Shown piece by piece: positions 17,205-25,774 of a stretch of DNA of 64,000 bases (its first letter is position 1; every line of letters starts with the position of its first letter). The notes below the pieces were generated by a model. It ran no database searches and was not told where the DNA came from. It saw nothing but the letters and a program-made list of their open reading frames with translations. The DNA lies in NCBI RefSeq assembly GCF_013376105.1, contig NZ_JAAMFM010000003.1:62001-126000 (forward strand). The letters are read 5' to 3'. The DNA is from Arthrobacter wenxiniae. Its GTDB lineage: Bacteria; Actinomycetota; Actinomycetes; Actinomycetales; Micrococcaceae. The translations under genes and the position numbers were made by a program.

Positions 17205-18788
17205 TCACAGGGCCTGCATCAGCTCCCGGTAAAACACCACGCCCGCGCCGAGCGCCGACACGCGGACCTTTTCGTTGACGCCGTGGATGCTGGCGCGGTC
17301 GCCGGCATCCATCAGCAGGGGCGAGAACCGGTATACGGCCGGGCAGAGCGCCGTGAAATGACGGGCGTCGGTGGCCCCCGTTTGCACGTAGGGCGTCACC
17401 ACGGCGCCGGGGTGGGAGACTCCCACGCAGCGCGAGAGCAGGGCAAACTGTTCGTTGTTGAATGGGGAAACCGGCGAGGGCTCGTGCGCGCCGTGGACCC
17501 GCAGCTCGATGGACGGGTCGTCAATGGTGCGCCGCACGCGCTCGACCGCACCCGCCACGTCCTCCCCCACGGCAATGCGGATGTTGGCATTCGCCCGCGC
17601 CGTTGCGGCCAGGACGTTGGCGCCCCTGCTGCCTTCAAGCTCGGTGACGGCCACCGTGGTGCGCGTCATGGCCCGTGTTTCGTCCCCCAGCAGGTCAAAA
17701 ACGCGCGTCAGCAGTCCCTTGAACGCCCACATGTTCGACGTCACCAGGCGCAGACCAAAGCCGCTGTGCACCCCGATCCGGCGCAGCATCTCCACAACCG
17801 GCCCCGGCATCGACTGCGGGAACGGATGCGTTTCCAGCGCCATGATGGCCCGCGCGAGGCGTGCCGTGGCGCCCATCCTGGGTGGCGTGGAGGCGTGGCC
17901 GCCAGCGCTGCGCGCCACGAGCTCCAGGTCCAGGATCCCCTTTTCGGCCACCCCGATGACGGCGGCCGGGCGGCGCAGGCCGGGAAACGCGTTTTCGGCC
18001 ACGGCGCCTCCCTCATCCAGGACCATCCACGGCCGCACCCCCCGGCCGGCGAGCAGCGCCGCGGCCGCGACCGCACTGTCGCCGGCTGTTTCCTCGTTGT
18101 TGCCAAAGGACAGGTAGATGTCCTGGCGCGGCTCCCAGCCCTCCCCCACCAGGGATTCCACCGCCTCCAGAATGACGACGACGGCCCCCTTGTCGTCCAG
18201 CGCGCCCCTCCCCCACACATATCCGGCGTCCCGGTGGCCGGAGAAGCCGGGGTGCGTCCAATTGTCGCGCGCGTCCACGGGCACAACGTCGTAGTGCGCC
18301 ATGAGCACCACGGCCCTGGCGGCGGCGCCGGGCCCCGCGCCGGGCCACTTGTAGAGCAGGGCGTGCCCGTTGACAAACTCGCGCTCCAGGGCGGCGTGGG
18401 CCGCCGGATAGAGCCGCTCCAGGGCGGCGATAAAGCCGGTGAATTCCTCGAGCTCAATTTCATCCCGCCTGGGTGAAAAGACGGTGCGGAAACGAATCAA
18501 TTCGGCCAGGCGGGCTGCAGCGCGCGTCGCGTGCTCCGCCCCGGTTTCACCTGGGCTGGCAGTCGGGCCGCGGCCCCCGGGCGGCACCGCGGAGCGCTCT
18601 CCGGCCGGCGTGCCAAATTGGTCCCCTGGCGGAATCACGGACTGTTCTCCGGCCGGCGCGCCCGGCTCCACACGATCGGCCCCCGCGCGCAGGGCCCGCG
18701 CGCCCATGACGGCGGCGGTGCCGGCGGCGCCCGCGGCGAGCACCGCCGCCACGGCTCGGTTCAAGGACTTTGCGCTGGCGCGTTCCAT
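17205..18788 (-). CDS. M20 metallopeptidase/amidohydrolase, PM20D1/CPS1-like
   Basis: 527 residues. N-terminal hydrophobic segment (about 9-33, possible anchor), Pro/Gly-rich spacer, then an M20 catalytic core: VVLMAHYDVVPV (zinc His), GRGALDDKGAVVVILEA (bridging Asp), FGNNEETAGDSAVAAAALL (catalytic and metal Glu), AEKGILDLELVARSAGGHAS and, near the end, TDARHFTALCPAVYRFSP and IHGVNEKVRV. The order and spacing match human PM20D1 and yeast CPS1 better than bacterial ArgE/DapE. PM20D1 makes and cleaves N-acyl amino acids; the substrate here is unknown. Confidence 0.87.
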   Translation of the reverse strand: MERASAKSLNRAVAAVLAAGAAGTAAVMGARALRAGADRVEPGAPAGEQSVIPPGDQFGTPAGERSAVPPGGRGPTASPGETGAEHATRAAARLAELIRFRTVFSPRRDEIELEEFTGFIAALERLYPAAHAALEREFVNGHALLYKWPGAGPGAAARAVVLMAHYDVVPVDARDNWTHPGFSGHRDAGYVWGRGALDDKGAVVVILEAVESLVGEGWEPRQDIYLSFGNNEETAGDSAVAAAALLAGRGVRPWMVLDEGGAVAENAFPGLRRPAAVIGVAEKGILDLELVARSAGGHASTPPRMGATARLARAIMALETHPFPQSMPGPVVEMLRRIGVHSGFGLRLVTSNMWAFKGLLTRVFDLLGDETRAMTRTTVAVTELEGSRGANVLAATARANANIRIAVGEDVAGAVERVRRTIDDPSIELRVHGAHEPSPVSPFNNEQFALLSRCVGVSHPGAVVTPYVQTGATDARHFTALCPAVYRFSPLLMDAGDRASIHGVNEKVRVSALGAGVVFYRELMQAL

Positions 18789-18794
18789 GCCAGC

Positions 18795-18800
18795 AGTCTA
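18795..18800 (-). promoter_or_regulatory. -10 element TAGACT, leaderless M20 gene promoter
   Basis: TAGACT then exactly 6 bases (GCTGGC) then the ATG at 18788; no Shine-Dalgarno. Its -35 region (about 18818-18823) lies just outside the 35-bp tandem repeat. Confidence 0.6.
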
Positions 18801-18831
18801 GGCCACCGGGGCCGCGGACCACAGGGTCACC

Positions 18832-18997
18832 ACCGCCCGCCCCTGCCGCCTCGCTCGGCCCCGATCCCCGCCCGCCCCTGCCGCCTCGCTCGGCCCCGAT
18901 CCCCGCCCGCCCCTGCCGCCTCGCTCGGCCCCGACCACCGCCCGCCCCTGCCGCCTCGCTCGGCCCCGACCACCGCCCGCCCCTGCCGCCTCGCTCC
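18832..18997. repeat. 35-bp tandem repeat between divergent genes
   Basis: About 4.8 units. The core CCCTGCCGCCTCGCTC begins at 18841, 18876, 18911, 18946 and 18981, exactly 35 bases apart. Two unit variants differ in GATCC versus GACCA. It fills the space between two divergent promoters (M20 gene leftward, FAH gene rightward). Contiguous and GC-rich; a VNTR by appearance. Confidence 0.9.
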
Positions 18998-19015
18998 GGC
19001 ACGCCGCCGAGGAGG

Positions 19016-19021
19016 TAGGAT
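19016..19021 (+). promoter_or_regulatory. -10 element TAGGAT, leaderless FAH gene promoter
   Basis: TAGGAT then 6 bases then ATG 19028. GAGGAG (19009-19014) is complementary to CTCCTC (19022-19027), so a hairpin across the -10 is possible in DNA. The -35 would lie in the last unit of the 35-bp repeat. Confidence 0.55.
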
Positions 19022-19027
19022 CTCCTC

Positions 19028-19861
19028 ATGACAGCTGCCCCGTACCGCCTTGCCCGTGTCCACCCACTCGATGCGGCGGACGGCCCCCTGCCGGAGCAGT
19101 TCTTTGTCCGCAATGACGCGTCCGGCTTCGCCGGACCCGACGGCACTGTGTGGACGGTGGTCGCCACGCCGTTCCCCGCCTCGGCCGGAAACCAGAACAG
19201 CCCCGCCCGGGCCGGCTGGACCACCGGCGCCAGGGTCAGCGAGGACCAGTTCAGCTTCCTTGCGCCGTGCGCCCCGGCCAATGTCTTCGGGATGGCGCAC
19301 AACACCGGCGCGCCGGGCCGGGCGCTGCCGCCGCAGGCGTTCCACAAGGCCGCCAGCTCGGTCATCGGCCCAGGCGAGGCCATCAGGCTCGGCCCGGAAG
19401 CGGGCCGCGTGGAGCCGGAAGCCGAGCTGACCGTCGTCGTCGGCCAGGCCGCACGGCACCTGACCCTGGAAAACGCGCGCGCAGCGATCCTGGGCTTCAC
19501 CATCGGCAACGACGTCTCCGACCGCGACGCCCAAAAAAGCGACGAACTGTGGATCAGCGCCAAGAGTCCCGACACGTTCACCCCGCTGGGGCCCTGGATC
19601 GTGGTGGGCCTGGAAGATCGCGGCCGGCCCATCGGCATTGTGCACAACGGCACCGAGCTGTCCGCCGCCTCGAGTGACGACCTCGGCTGGGGCGTGGGGG
19701 AGATCCTGGTGTACCTCAGCAGTTTCATGACGCTGCAGCCCGGGGACGTCATCCTCACCGGATTCCCGGCCGAGTGCCGCCCGCTGGCCCCCGGGGACGA
19801 CGTGGTGTGCCGCGTGGGCGGGATCGGCGAGCTGCGGAATCCTGTGGTGGCCGGCGAATAG
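19028..19861 (+). CDS. Fumarylacetoacetate hydrolase family protein
   Basis: 277 residues with the C-terminal FAH fold. KAASSVIGPGEAIRL, then EPEAELTVVVGQAA (metal ligand Glu pair), AILGFTIGNDVSDRD (third acidic ligand) and GDVILTGFPAE are the family metal and substrate loops. Members hydrolyse or decarboxylate acylpyruvates and related catechol-pathway products; no catabolic partners are adjacent, so the substrate is open. The residues after GNDVSDRDAQKSDELW replace the common DWQ... segment. Confidence 0.85.
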   Translation: MTAAPYRLARVHPLDAADGPLPEQFFVRNDASGFAGPDGTVWTVVATPFPASAGNQNSPARAGWTTGARVSEDQFSFLAPCAPANVFGMAHNTGAPGRALPPQAFHKAASSVIGPGEAIRLGPEAGRVEPEAELTVVVGQAARHLTLENARAAILGFTIGNDVSDRDAQKSDELWISAKSPDTFTPLGPWIVVGLEDRGRPIGIVHNGTELSAASSDDLGWGVGEILVYLSSFMTLQPGDVILTGFPAECRPLAPGDDVVCRVGGIGELRNPVVAGE

Positions 19862-19948
19862 CCGTCCGGGCCGCGGCGGGCCATTCACAGAAAACACACA
19901 AGCAACGTTTTGGGCGGTCACAACTGCAGGTGGCAGTATTGGTTACTG

Positions 19949-20470
19949 ATGGCAACTACAACTCCGGCCGAACCAGCAGCCCTGGAACCCGTGCCCGCCA
20001 CTGGCGCCGGCGGGGCAGTGCGCGCGATGCTCGCGCGGCTGTTGCAGCGCCATCCCGTTTTGTTTGCCCAGCTGCGCGGCTTCGGCGTGGTGGCCGTGAT
20101 TTGCACGGCGGTTTCCATGCTGATTTTCGCCGGGCTGCGCCAGCCCCTGGGAATGCAGTGGGCCAATGCCGTGTCCCTGGTCCTGTGCTCGGTGCTCAAC
20201 ACCGAGCTGAACCGGCGCATCAGTTTCGGGGTGCGCGGCGGGCACCTGTGGTGGCATGACCAGCGGCGCGGGCTGTGGGTCATGCTGCTGGCGCTGGGCA
20301 TGACGAGCGGCAGCCTCTGGCTGCTGCACGAGGTGTCACCCGACGCCAGCATCGTGACCGAGCTCGTCGTGATCGCCCTGGGCAACGTGGCGTCCGCCGT
20401 GACGCGCTTCCTGTTGCTGCGCTACTGGATCTTCCGCCGGCTGCGGCTGGACGTGCCGGCGGCCGCGTAG
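19949..20470 (+). CDS. GtrA-family membrane protein
   Basis: 173 residues, four predicted membrane helices: FGVVAVICTAVSMLIFAGL, WANAVSLVLCSVLNTEL, LWVMLLALGMTSGSLWLL and VVIALGNVASAVTRFLLL. The sequence LNTELNRRISF and the C-terminal RFLLLRYWIFRR are GtrA hallmarks. Members are thought to move polyprenyl-linked sugars in cell-surface polysaccharide assembly. Start ATG 19949 is chosen because upstream residues are not conserved-looking. The last 49 bases overlap the end of the convergent desulfurase gene. Confidence 0.85.
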   Translation: MATTTPAEPAALEPVPATGAGGAVRAMLARLLQRHPVLFAQLRGFGVVAVICTAVSMLIFAGLRQPLGMQWANAVSLVLCSVLNTELNRRISFGVRGGHLWWHDQRRGLWVMLLALGMTSGSLWLLHEVSPDASIVTELVVIALGNVASAVTRFLLLRYWIFRRLRLDVPAAA

Positions 20471-21639
20471 CTCCCGAGCCGCTGCACTGCCGCCTCCAGC
20501 TCCCCCGCCGCCCTATCCAGGGCGTCGTTCGTGGCGTCTGCGCCGAAGCTGAAGCGGAGCGCCGTTTGCGCCACCGCCCGGTCCACGCCCATCGCGGTGA
20601 GCACCTGCGACGGCTCGTCCGCTCCGGCCGCGCAGGCCGATCCCGACGAACAGATGATCGAACGCCGTTCCAGTTCCAGCAGCACGGATTCGCCGCTGGT
20701 GCCCGGGAAGCAGAACGACGCCACCGACGGCAGCCGCCGCGTCCGGTGGCCCGTCAGCCGGGCGGCGGGCACCCTGTCCAGGACCTGGTCGATGAAGCGG
20801 TCGCGCACGGCCGTGGCATGGTCGACGGCGGTCCCCCGGCCCGCGTCGGAGAGCCGCAGCGCCGTGGCCAGGGCCACCGCGAACGCCACGTTCTCCGTGC
20901 CCGAGCGGGTGCCGCGCTCCTGCCCCCCGCCGTGGACCAGCGGCTCGCACGGCACGCCGCCGCGCAGGTACAGCAGCCCCACGCCCTTGGGCGCGCCGAC
21001 CTTGTGCCCGGAAAGGCTCAGCGCGGACACGCCAAGCGCGCCGACGTCCAGGTCCAGCCACCCGGCGGCCTGCACGGCGTCCGTGTGGAACGGCACGCCC
21101 AGGCCGCGCGCCGCGGCGGCCAGTGCGGGAATGTCCTGGACGGTGCCCACCTCGTTGTTGGCGTACATGACGGAGGCGACGGCGACGTCCCGGCCGGCGG
21201 TGCCGCCGTCGGGCCTCCCGTGCAGCAGCCGGGCAAACCCGGCCGGGTCGACGAGGGCGTCCGGCCCCACCGGGACCACGTCCACCGTGAAGCCGTGGAC
21301 GCGCCGGAGGTAGGCGGCGGACTCGGCTATGGCCGGGTGCTCGATGGCGCTGACCACCACGCGGTTGCGGCGGGGGTCGGCGGCGCGGCGGGCCAGCGCG
21401 ATGCCCTTCAGGGCCAGGTTGTCCGCCTCCGTCCCGCCGGAGGTGAAGGTGAGCTCCTCCGGATGGCAGCCCAGCACGGCCGCGGCCCACGCGCGGGCGC
21501 CGGCCAGGGCGGCGGCGGCCTGCTCCCCCAGTTCGTGGTGGCTGGACGGGTTGCCGAACTGGTTGGTCAGGAACGGGAACATGGCCTCGATCACCTCGCG
21601 GCGGACCGGGGTGGTGGCGGCGGCGTCCAGGAAGATCAT
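20422..21639 (-). CDS. Cysteine desulfurase (NifS/IscS family), nad operon
   Basis: PLP enzyme releasing sulfur from cysteine; 405 residues. IFLDAAATTPVRREV at the N-terminus, FTSGGTEADNLALKG, the PLP lysine in LSLSGHKVGAPKGVG, RSGTENV, and the active-site cysteine loop ICSSGSACAAG. Its start overlaps the nadC stop (ATGA), making it the last gene of nadA-nadB-nadC. NadA needs a [4Fe-4S] cluster, and a dedicated desulfurase beside nad genes is known in Bacillus subtilis (nifS), so cluster supply to NadA is the likely job. Confidence 0.9.
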   Translation of the reverse strand: MIFLDAAATTPVRREVIEAMFPFLTNQFGNPSSHHELGEQAAAALAGARAWAAAVLGCHPEELTFTSGGTEADNLALKGIALARRAADPRRNRVVVSAIEHPAIAESAAYLRRVHGFTVDVVPVGPDALVDPAGFARLLHGRPDGGTAGRDVAVASVMYANNEVGTVQDIPALAAAARGLGVPFHTDAVQAAGWLDLDVGALGVSALSLSGHKVGAPKGVGLLYLRGGVPCEPLVHGGGQERGTRSGTENVAFAVALATALRLSDAGRGTAVDHATAVRDRFIDQVLDRVPAARLTGHRTRRLPSVASFCFPGTSGESVLLELERRSIICSSGSACAAGADEPSQVLTAMGVDRAVAQTALRFSFGADATNDALDRAAGELEAAVQRLGSYAAAGTSSRSRRKIQ

Positions 21640-22601
21640 TGCCGGGACCCGGCGGCCTCGATGGCGATGTCCAGGCCGAGGTCCAGGGCGCGCACGCTGT
21701 GGGTGAGGGCGCCGACGGAGATGATGTCCACGCCCGTGCGGGCAATCCCGGCGATGGTGGCCAGGTTGACGTTGCCGCTGGCCTCCACCAGCGCCCGGCC
21801 GTTGACCAGGGCCACGCCCTCCACGAGCTGGTCAAGGGTGAAGTTGTCCAGCATGATGGTGTCCACGCCGGCGGCCAGCACGGGCTCGATCTGCTCGATG
21901 CTGTCCACCTCGACCTCAAAGTGGACGGTGTGGGGCAGCTGGGCGCGGACGCCGGCGAGCGCGGCGGTCAGCCTGGCGGGGTCGCCTCCGGTGAGAACGG
22001 CCAGGTGGTTGTCCTTGGCCAGCACGGCGTCCGACAGCGAGAAGCGGTGGTTGTGCCCGCCGCCGCAGCGCACGGCGTAGCGTTCCAGCGCGCGCAGGCC
22101 CGGGGTGGTCTTGCGCGTGTCGGTGACGCGGGCCCCGGTGCCCTCAATCTGGCGGGCATATTCGGCGGTCTGGGTGGCGATGGCGCTCATGCGCTGGGTG
22201 AGGTTCAGCGCGATGCGCTCGGCCGTCAGCACGGCGCGGGCCAGGCCCGTGACGCCCATGATCCGCTGGCCCGTGGCGAAGGGCTGGCCGTCGGCGACCA
22301 GCCGCTCCACCTCCGCAGCCGGGTCCTGCATCACCATGGCCGCGGTGAAGACGTCGCCGCCGGAGAAGATCCCGGGTTCCCGGGCCACGAGCCACGCCGT
22401 GGCCGTGGCATGCGCCGGCAGGAGCGTGGCGGAGGTGATGTCCCCGTACGGTGCGTCCTCCACAAACGCCGCACGGAGGATGTTCTCCACAATCGCCCCG
22501 GGCAGGGTTGGCAGCGGGGCCGGGTCGGGGTGGACTGGTGGGAGGGGGGCGGCCGCGGCTGGTGGCTTCGGCGTTGTGGGGGCAAGTTCGACGGCGTTCA
22601 T
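21636..22601 (-). CDS. nadC: Nicotinate-nucleotide diphosphorylase (quinolinate PRTase)
   Basis: Converts quinolinate and PRPP to nicotinate mononucleotide with CO2 loss. 321 residues; an unusual Pro/Ala-rich N-terminal tail of about 35 residues precedes the normal start of homology (VENILRAAFVEDAPYGDITS). Core motifs: LNLTQRMSAIAT, TRKTTPGLRALERYAVRCGGGHNHR (substrate Arg/His cluster), LAKDNHL, EVEVDSIEQ, IMLDNF and ISVGALTHS. ATGA overlaps at both ends couple it to nadB and the desulfurase. Confidence 0.95.
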   Translation of the reverse strand: MNAVELAPTTPKPPAAAAPLPPVHPDPAPLPTLPGAIVENILRAAFVEDAPYGDITSATLLPAHATATAWLVAREPGIFSGGDVFTAAMVMQDPAAEVERLVADGQPFATGQRIMGVTGLARAVLTAERIALNLTQRMSAIATQTAEYARQIEGTGARVTDTRKTTPGLRALERYAVRCGGGHNHRFSLSDAVLAKDNHLAVLTGGDPARLTAALAGVRAQLPHTVHFEVEVDSIEQIEPVLAAGVDTIMLDNFTLDQLVEGVALVNGRALVEASGNVNLATIAGIARTGVDIISVGALTHSVRALDLGLDIAIEAAGSRQ

Positions 22602-24304
22602 ACTGTTTCGCTTTCAAGAACGGAAAGGCTGGTGGGAAGGTGGGCGTCCTGGCCGGTGCTGGACCGCACCCAGGAGTGCGCGCCCCGCCCGGGCGCGGGC
22701 GCTTCGGGAAAGTCGCTGCGGAAGTGCGCGCCGGCGGAGTCCTCGCGGGCAAGGGCGGCATTGACCAGCAGTTCGGCGACGAGGCGGAGGTTTTCCAGTT
22801 CCGCCCCGGCCTGCGTGGCGGGCCCTGCCTCCGGGGCGCCGGACCGGGAGGCCTGCGGCCGCCAGGCGGCCAGCTGCCGCGCGGCTGCGCCCAGCCCGGC
22901 GGCATTGCGGACCACCCCGGCATGGGCGCCCATGAGGCGCTGCAGCCCGTGCCGTGACAAGGGGACCGGCCCGGCTGCGCCCGGGTCGAGGTCGCCGATC
23001 CCGAAGTCGCCCGGTTCGAGGGCGGTTGGCTGCCGCATGGCGGCGCAGGAGGCCGGGGCGCCGGCATGCGCAGCGGATGATGCGAAGTGCCGCACGGCGC
23101 GGCGGCCGAACACGAGGCCCTCGAGCAGGGAGTTGGAGGCCAGCCGGTTGGCGCCGTGGACGCCCGTGCAGGCCGCTTCACCGGCGGCATACAGCCCCGG
23201 GATCGAGGTCTGGCCGTTGAGGTCCGTTGCCACCCCGCCCATCCAGTAGTGGGCGGCCGGGGTGACAGGCAGCCAGTCGCGGGTCCAGTCGAAGCCGAGT
23301 TCGCGGGTCCTGGCGTCAATCGTGGGGAAGCGGCGCGCCAGGTAGCCGGCCCCGTGCGCGGCCTCGACGCCTGTGGCGTCCAGAAACACCGTGTCGCCGG
23401 GACTGCCCGGGAGGGAGGAAAGGTGGGCGGCGATGCCGCGGGAGACCACGTCACGCGGGGCCAGGTCGGCCTCGGGGTGGTAGCTGGCCATGAAGGCGGC
23501 TCCGGTGCTGTCGCGGAGCACGGCCCCGGCGCCGCGGACGGCCTCGGACACCAGGAAGTTGTCACCCACGGCAAGGGCGGTGGGGTGGAACTGAAAGTAC
23601 TCGAGATCAGCCACGGCGGCCCCGGCCCGCCAGGCGGCGGCGAGTCCGTCGGCCGTGGCCACGGCCGGGTTGGTGGTGAAGTCGAACAGCTGCCCGGCTC
23701 CGCCGCTGGCCAGCAGCACGGCGTCGGCGATCACAGTTCTGGGCGCGCCGCCGGGAGCGAGCAGGGAGACCCCGGCGACGCGCCCGCCGTCGAGCACCAG
23801 GTCCCGGACAAAGGCGTGTTCCATGATCCGGACCGTCCCCAGCTCCGCCGCGGCGCGGACGGCGCGGATCAGGCCCTCGGCAATGGCCGCCCCCGTGGCG
23901 TCGCCGCCGGCGTGGAGGATCCGGGCGGCGGAGTGGGCACCCTCGAGCCCCAGGGCCGGCCTGCCGGTGTCAGCGTCGCGGTCGAAGACGACCCCGAAGC
24001 GTTCCAGGGCGGCGATGTCACCGCAGGCCTCTTCGCAGAGGATGCGCACGGCGTCGGGGTTGCACTGGCCGGCGCCGGCCTTCAGGGTGTCGGCGATGTG
24101 CGCCTGGACGGTGTCGCCGGGGGCGGCGGCGTCCGGGCCCAGCACGGCGCAGATGCCGCCCTGCGCAAAGTGGGTGTTGCCCTGCGCCAGCACGCCCTTG
24201 GTCACCAGCGTGACGCGCAGTCCCGCCTCGGCGGCCAGCAGGCTGCCAAAGAGCCCCGCAATGCCGCTTCCGACCACGACCAGGTGCGAGTTGCGCGCGC
24301 TCAT
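22598..24304 (-). CDS. nadB: L-aspartate oxidase
   Basis: FAD enzyme oxidising aspartate to iminoaspartate, which NadA consumes. 568 residues. FAD motif LVVVGSGIAGLFGSLLAAEAG at the start, NTHFAQGGICAVL, GGDATGAAIAEGL, ASGGAGQLF, EYFQFHPTAL, SEAVRGAGAVLRDS, PRDVVSRGIA, PAAHYWMGGVATDLNG and the C-terminal GANRLASNSLLEGLVFG, all typical of NadB. Start ATG 24304 overlaps the nadA stop (ATGA); a longer in-frame extension lies inside nadA and is not real. Confidence 0.95.
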   Translation of the reverse strand: MSARNSHLVVVGSGIAGLFGSLLAAEAGLRVTLVTKGVLAQGNTHFAQGGICAVLGPDAAAPGDTVQAHIADTLKAGAGQCNPDAVRILCEEACGDIAALERFGVVFDRDADTGRPALGLEGAHSAARILHAGGDATGAAIAEGLIRAVRAAAELGTVRIMEHAFVRDLVLDGGRVAGVSLLAPGGAPRTVIADAVLLASGGAGQLFDFTTNPAVATADGLAAAWRAGAAVADLEYFQFHPTALAVGDNFLVSEAVRGAGAVLRDSTGAAFMASYHPEADLAPRDVVSRGIAAHLSSLPGSPGDTVFLDATGVEAAHGAGYLARRFPTIDARTRELGFDWTRDWLPVTPAAHYWMGGVATDLNGQTSIPGLYAAGEAACTGVHGANRLASNSLLEGLVFGRRAVRHFASSAAHAGAPASCAAMRQPTALEPGDFGIGDLDPGAAGPVPLSRHGLQRLMGAHAGVVRNAAGLGAAARQLAAWRPQASRSGAPEAGPATQAGAELENLRLVAELLVNAALAREDSAGAHFRSDFPEAPAPGRGAHSWVRSSTGQDAHLPTSLSVLESETV

Positions 24305-25719
24305 GCGCCCGGGGCTCCCGCGGCCGCCGGTTCCCGCACGCCCGCAGTGCCGCGCCGGTCCCTGGCGGCCGCCTGCCGTTCCGCGCGTTCCTGCACGGAT
24401 CGCGGCCTGGCGGCCAGCATGCGCTCGAGCGCCACCCGGGCGTGGACGGCCGTCGCCTCGGGGACGGTGATCTGGTTCAGGACCTCCCCGCGCACCAGCC
24501 CCTCCAGCACCCAGGCCAGGTAGCCCGGGTGGATCCTGTACATGGTGGAGCACGGGCAGATGACCGGGTCCAGGCAGAAGATGGTGTGCTGCGGGTACTG
24601 CGCGGCGAGCCGGTTCACCATGTTGATCTCGGTGCCGATGGCAAAGGTGGTGCCGTCCGGGGCCGCCTGGACGGCCTTGAGGATGTAGTCGGTGGAGCCG
24701 GATTCGTCCGCCGCGTCCACCACTTCCATGGGGCATTCCGGGTGGACGATGACGCGCACGCCGGGGAAGTCGGCGCGGGCCTGGTCGATCTGGGCCGTGG
24801 TGAAGCGCTTGTGCACGGAGCAGAAGCCCTGCCACAGCACCACCTTCGCGTTGTCCATGGCGGCCGGGGTGTTGCCGCCCAGGGGAAGGCGCGGGTTCCA
24901 CAGCGGCATGTGCTCCAGCGGGATGCCCATGGCCTTGGCCGTGTTGCGGCCCAGGTGCTGGTCGGGGAAGAACAGCACGCGCTGTCCGCGCTCGTAGGCC
25001 CATTCGAGCACGGTGGCGGCATTGGAGGACGTGCACACGATCCCCCCGTGCTCGCCGCAAAAGGCCTTCAGGGCGGCAGAGGAATTCATGTACGTCACGG
25101 GGATGACGGGCACCCGGCCGGCGGCGTCGGGCTCGGTGCCGTACAGCTCCTCCAACTGCGCCCAGCAGGCCTCCACGGAGGGCAGGTCCGCCATGTCGGC
25201 CATGGAGCAGCCCGCGGCGAGGTTGGGCAGGATCACCGACTGGTGCGCGCCGGAGAGCATGTCGGCGGTCTCGGCCATGAAGTGCACGCCGCAAAACACG
25301 ATGGCCTCGGCGGCGTCCCTTGCCTTGGCGGCGTTGGCCAGCTGGAAGGAGTCCCCCAGGAAGTCGGCAAACTTCACCACCTCGTCGCGCTGGTAGAAGT
25401 GGCCCAGGATCACGACGCGGTCCCCAAGTTCCGCCTTGGCGGCCATGATCCGGGCGGTGAGTTCGTCGTCCGAGGCGTCCTTGTACTCCTGGGGCAGCTG
25501 GCCCTGGCGGGGGGTCTCCACGGGGGCCGTGTCCGCGTTGGAGGCGCCGGGGCCGTAGCCGGGCGTGCCGGCAAGGGCCTCGGCGAGGTCAAATTCCCAC
25601 GGACCCTTCGCCAGGTCGTCGTCGCAGCTTTCCTGCGCCCGGCCCGGCCTGCCCCGGGTGCCCTGCCGCTCGGCCTCGGCGCGGGTGATGAGCTGGATGG
25701 TGTTGTTGACGGAGGGCAT
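24301..25719 (-). CDS. nadA: Quinolinate synthase
   Basis: [4Fe-4S] enzyme condensing iminoaspartate with dihydroxyacetone phosphate to quinolinate. 472 residues, with an N-terminal extension of about 90 residues before GDRVVILGHFYQRDEVV. Motifs: FCGVHFMAETADML, PNLAAGCSMADM, GIVCTSSNAATVLEW, FFPDQHLGRNTA, VIVHPECPMEVV and ICPCSTMYRIHP, containing the cluster cysteines. The ATG at 25719 has GGAG 5 bases upstream. Followed by nadB with ATGA overlap; 55 bases after the NUDIX regulator gene. Confidence 0.95.
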   Translation of the reverse strand: MPSVNNTIQLITRAEAERQGTRGRPGRAQESCDDDLAKGPWEFDLAEALAGTPGYGPGASNADTAPVETPRQGQLPQEYKDASDDELTARIMAAKAELGDRVVILGHFYQRDEVVKFADFLGDSFQLANAAKARDAAEAIVFCGVHFMAETADMLSGAHQSVILPNLAAGCSMADMADLPSVEACWAQLEELYGTEPDAAGRVPVIPVTYMNSSAALKAFCGEHGGIVCTSSNAATVLEWAYERGQRVLFFPDQHLGRNTAKAMGIPLEHMPLWNPRLPLGGNTPAAMDNAKVVLWQGFCSVHKRFTTAQIDQARADFPGVRVIVHPECPMEVVDAADESGSTDYILKAVQAAPDGTTFAIGTEINMVNRLAAQYPQHTIFCLDPVICPCSTMYRIHPGYLAWVLEGLVRGEVLNQITVPEATAVHARVALERMLAARPRSVQERAERQAAARDRRGTAGVREPAAAGAPGA

Positions 25720-25774
25720 GGTGTGCTCCAAGGGGTGTTGGACGAAAGGTTGAAGGCGGGCGGCGTGGGCTGGC

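Noticed and set aside
18832-18997. 35-bp repeat array considered as CRISPR or plasmid iterons
   Set aside because: No spacers, no replication gene, and an obvious intergenic VNTR setting.
22598-25294. An 898-codon open frame continuing upstream of nadB
   Set aside because: The extra 330 codons lie inside nadA in another frame and are low-complexity. The true nadB start is the ATG overlapping the nadA stop.
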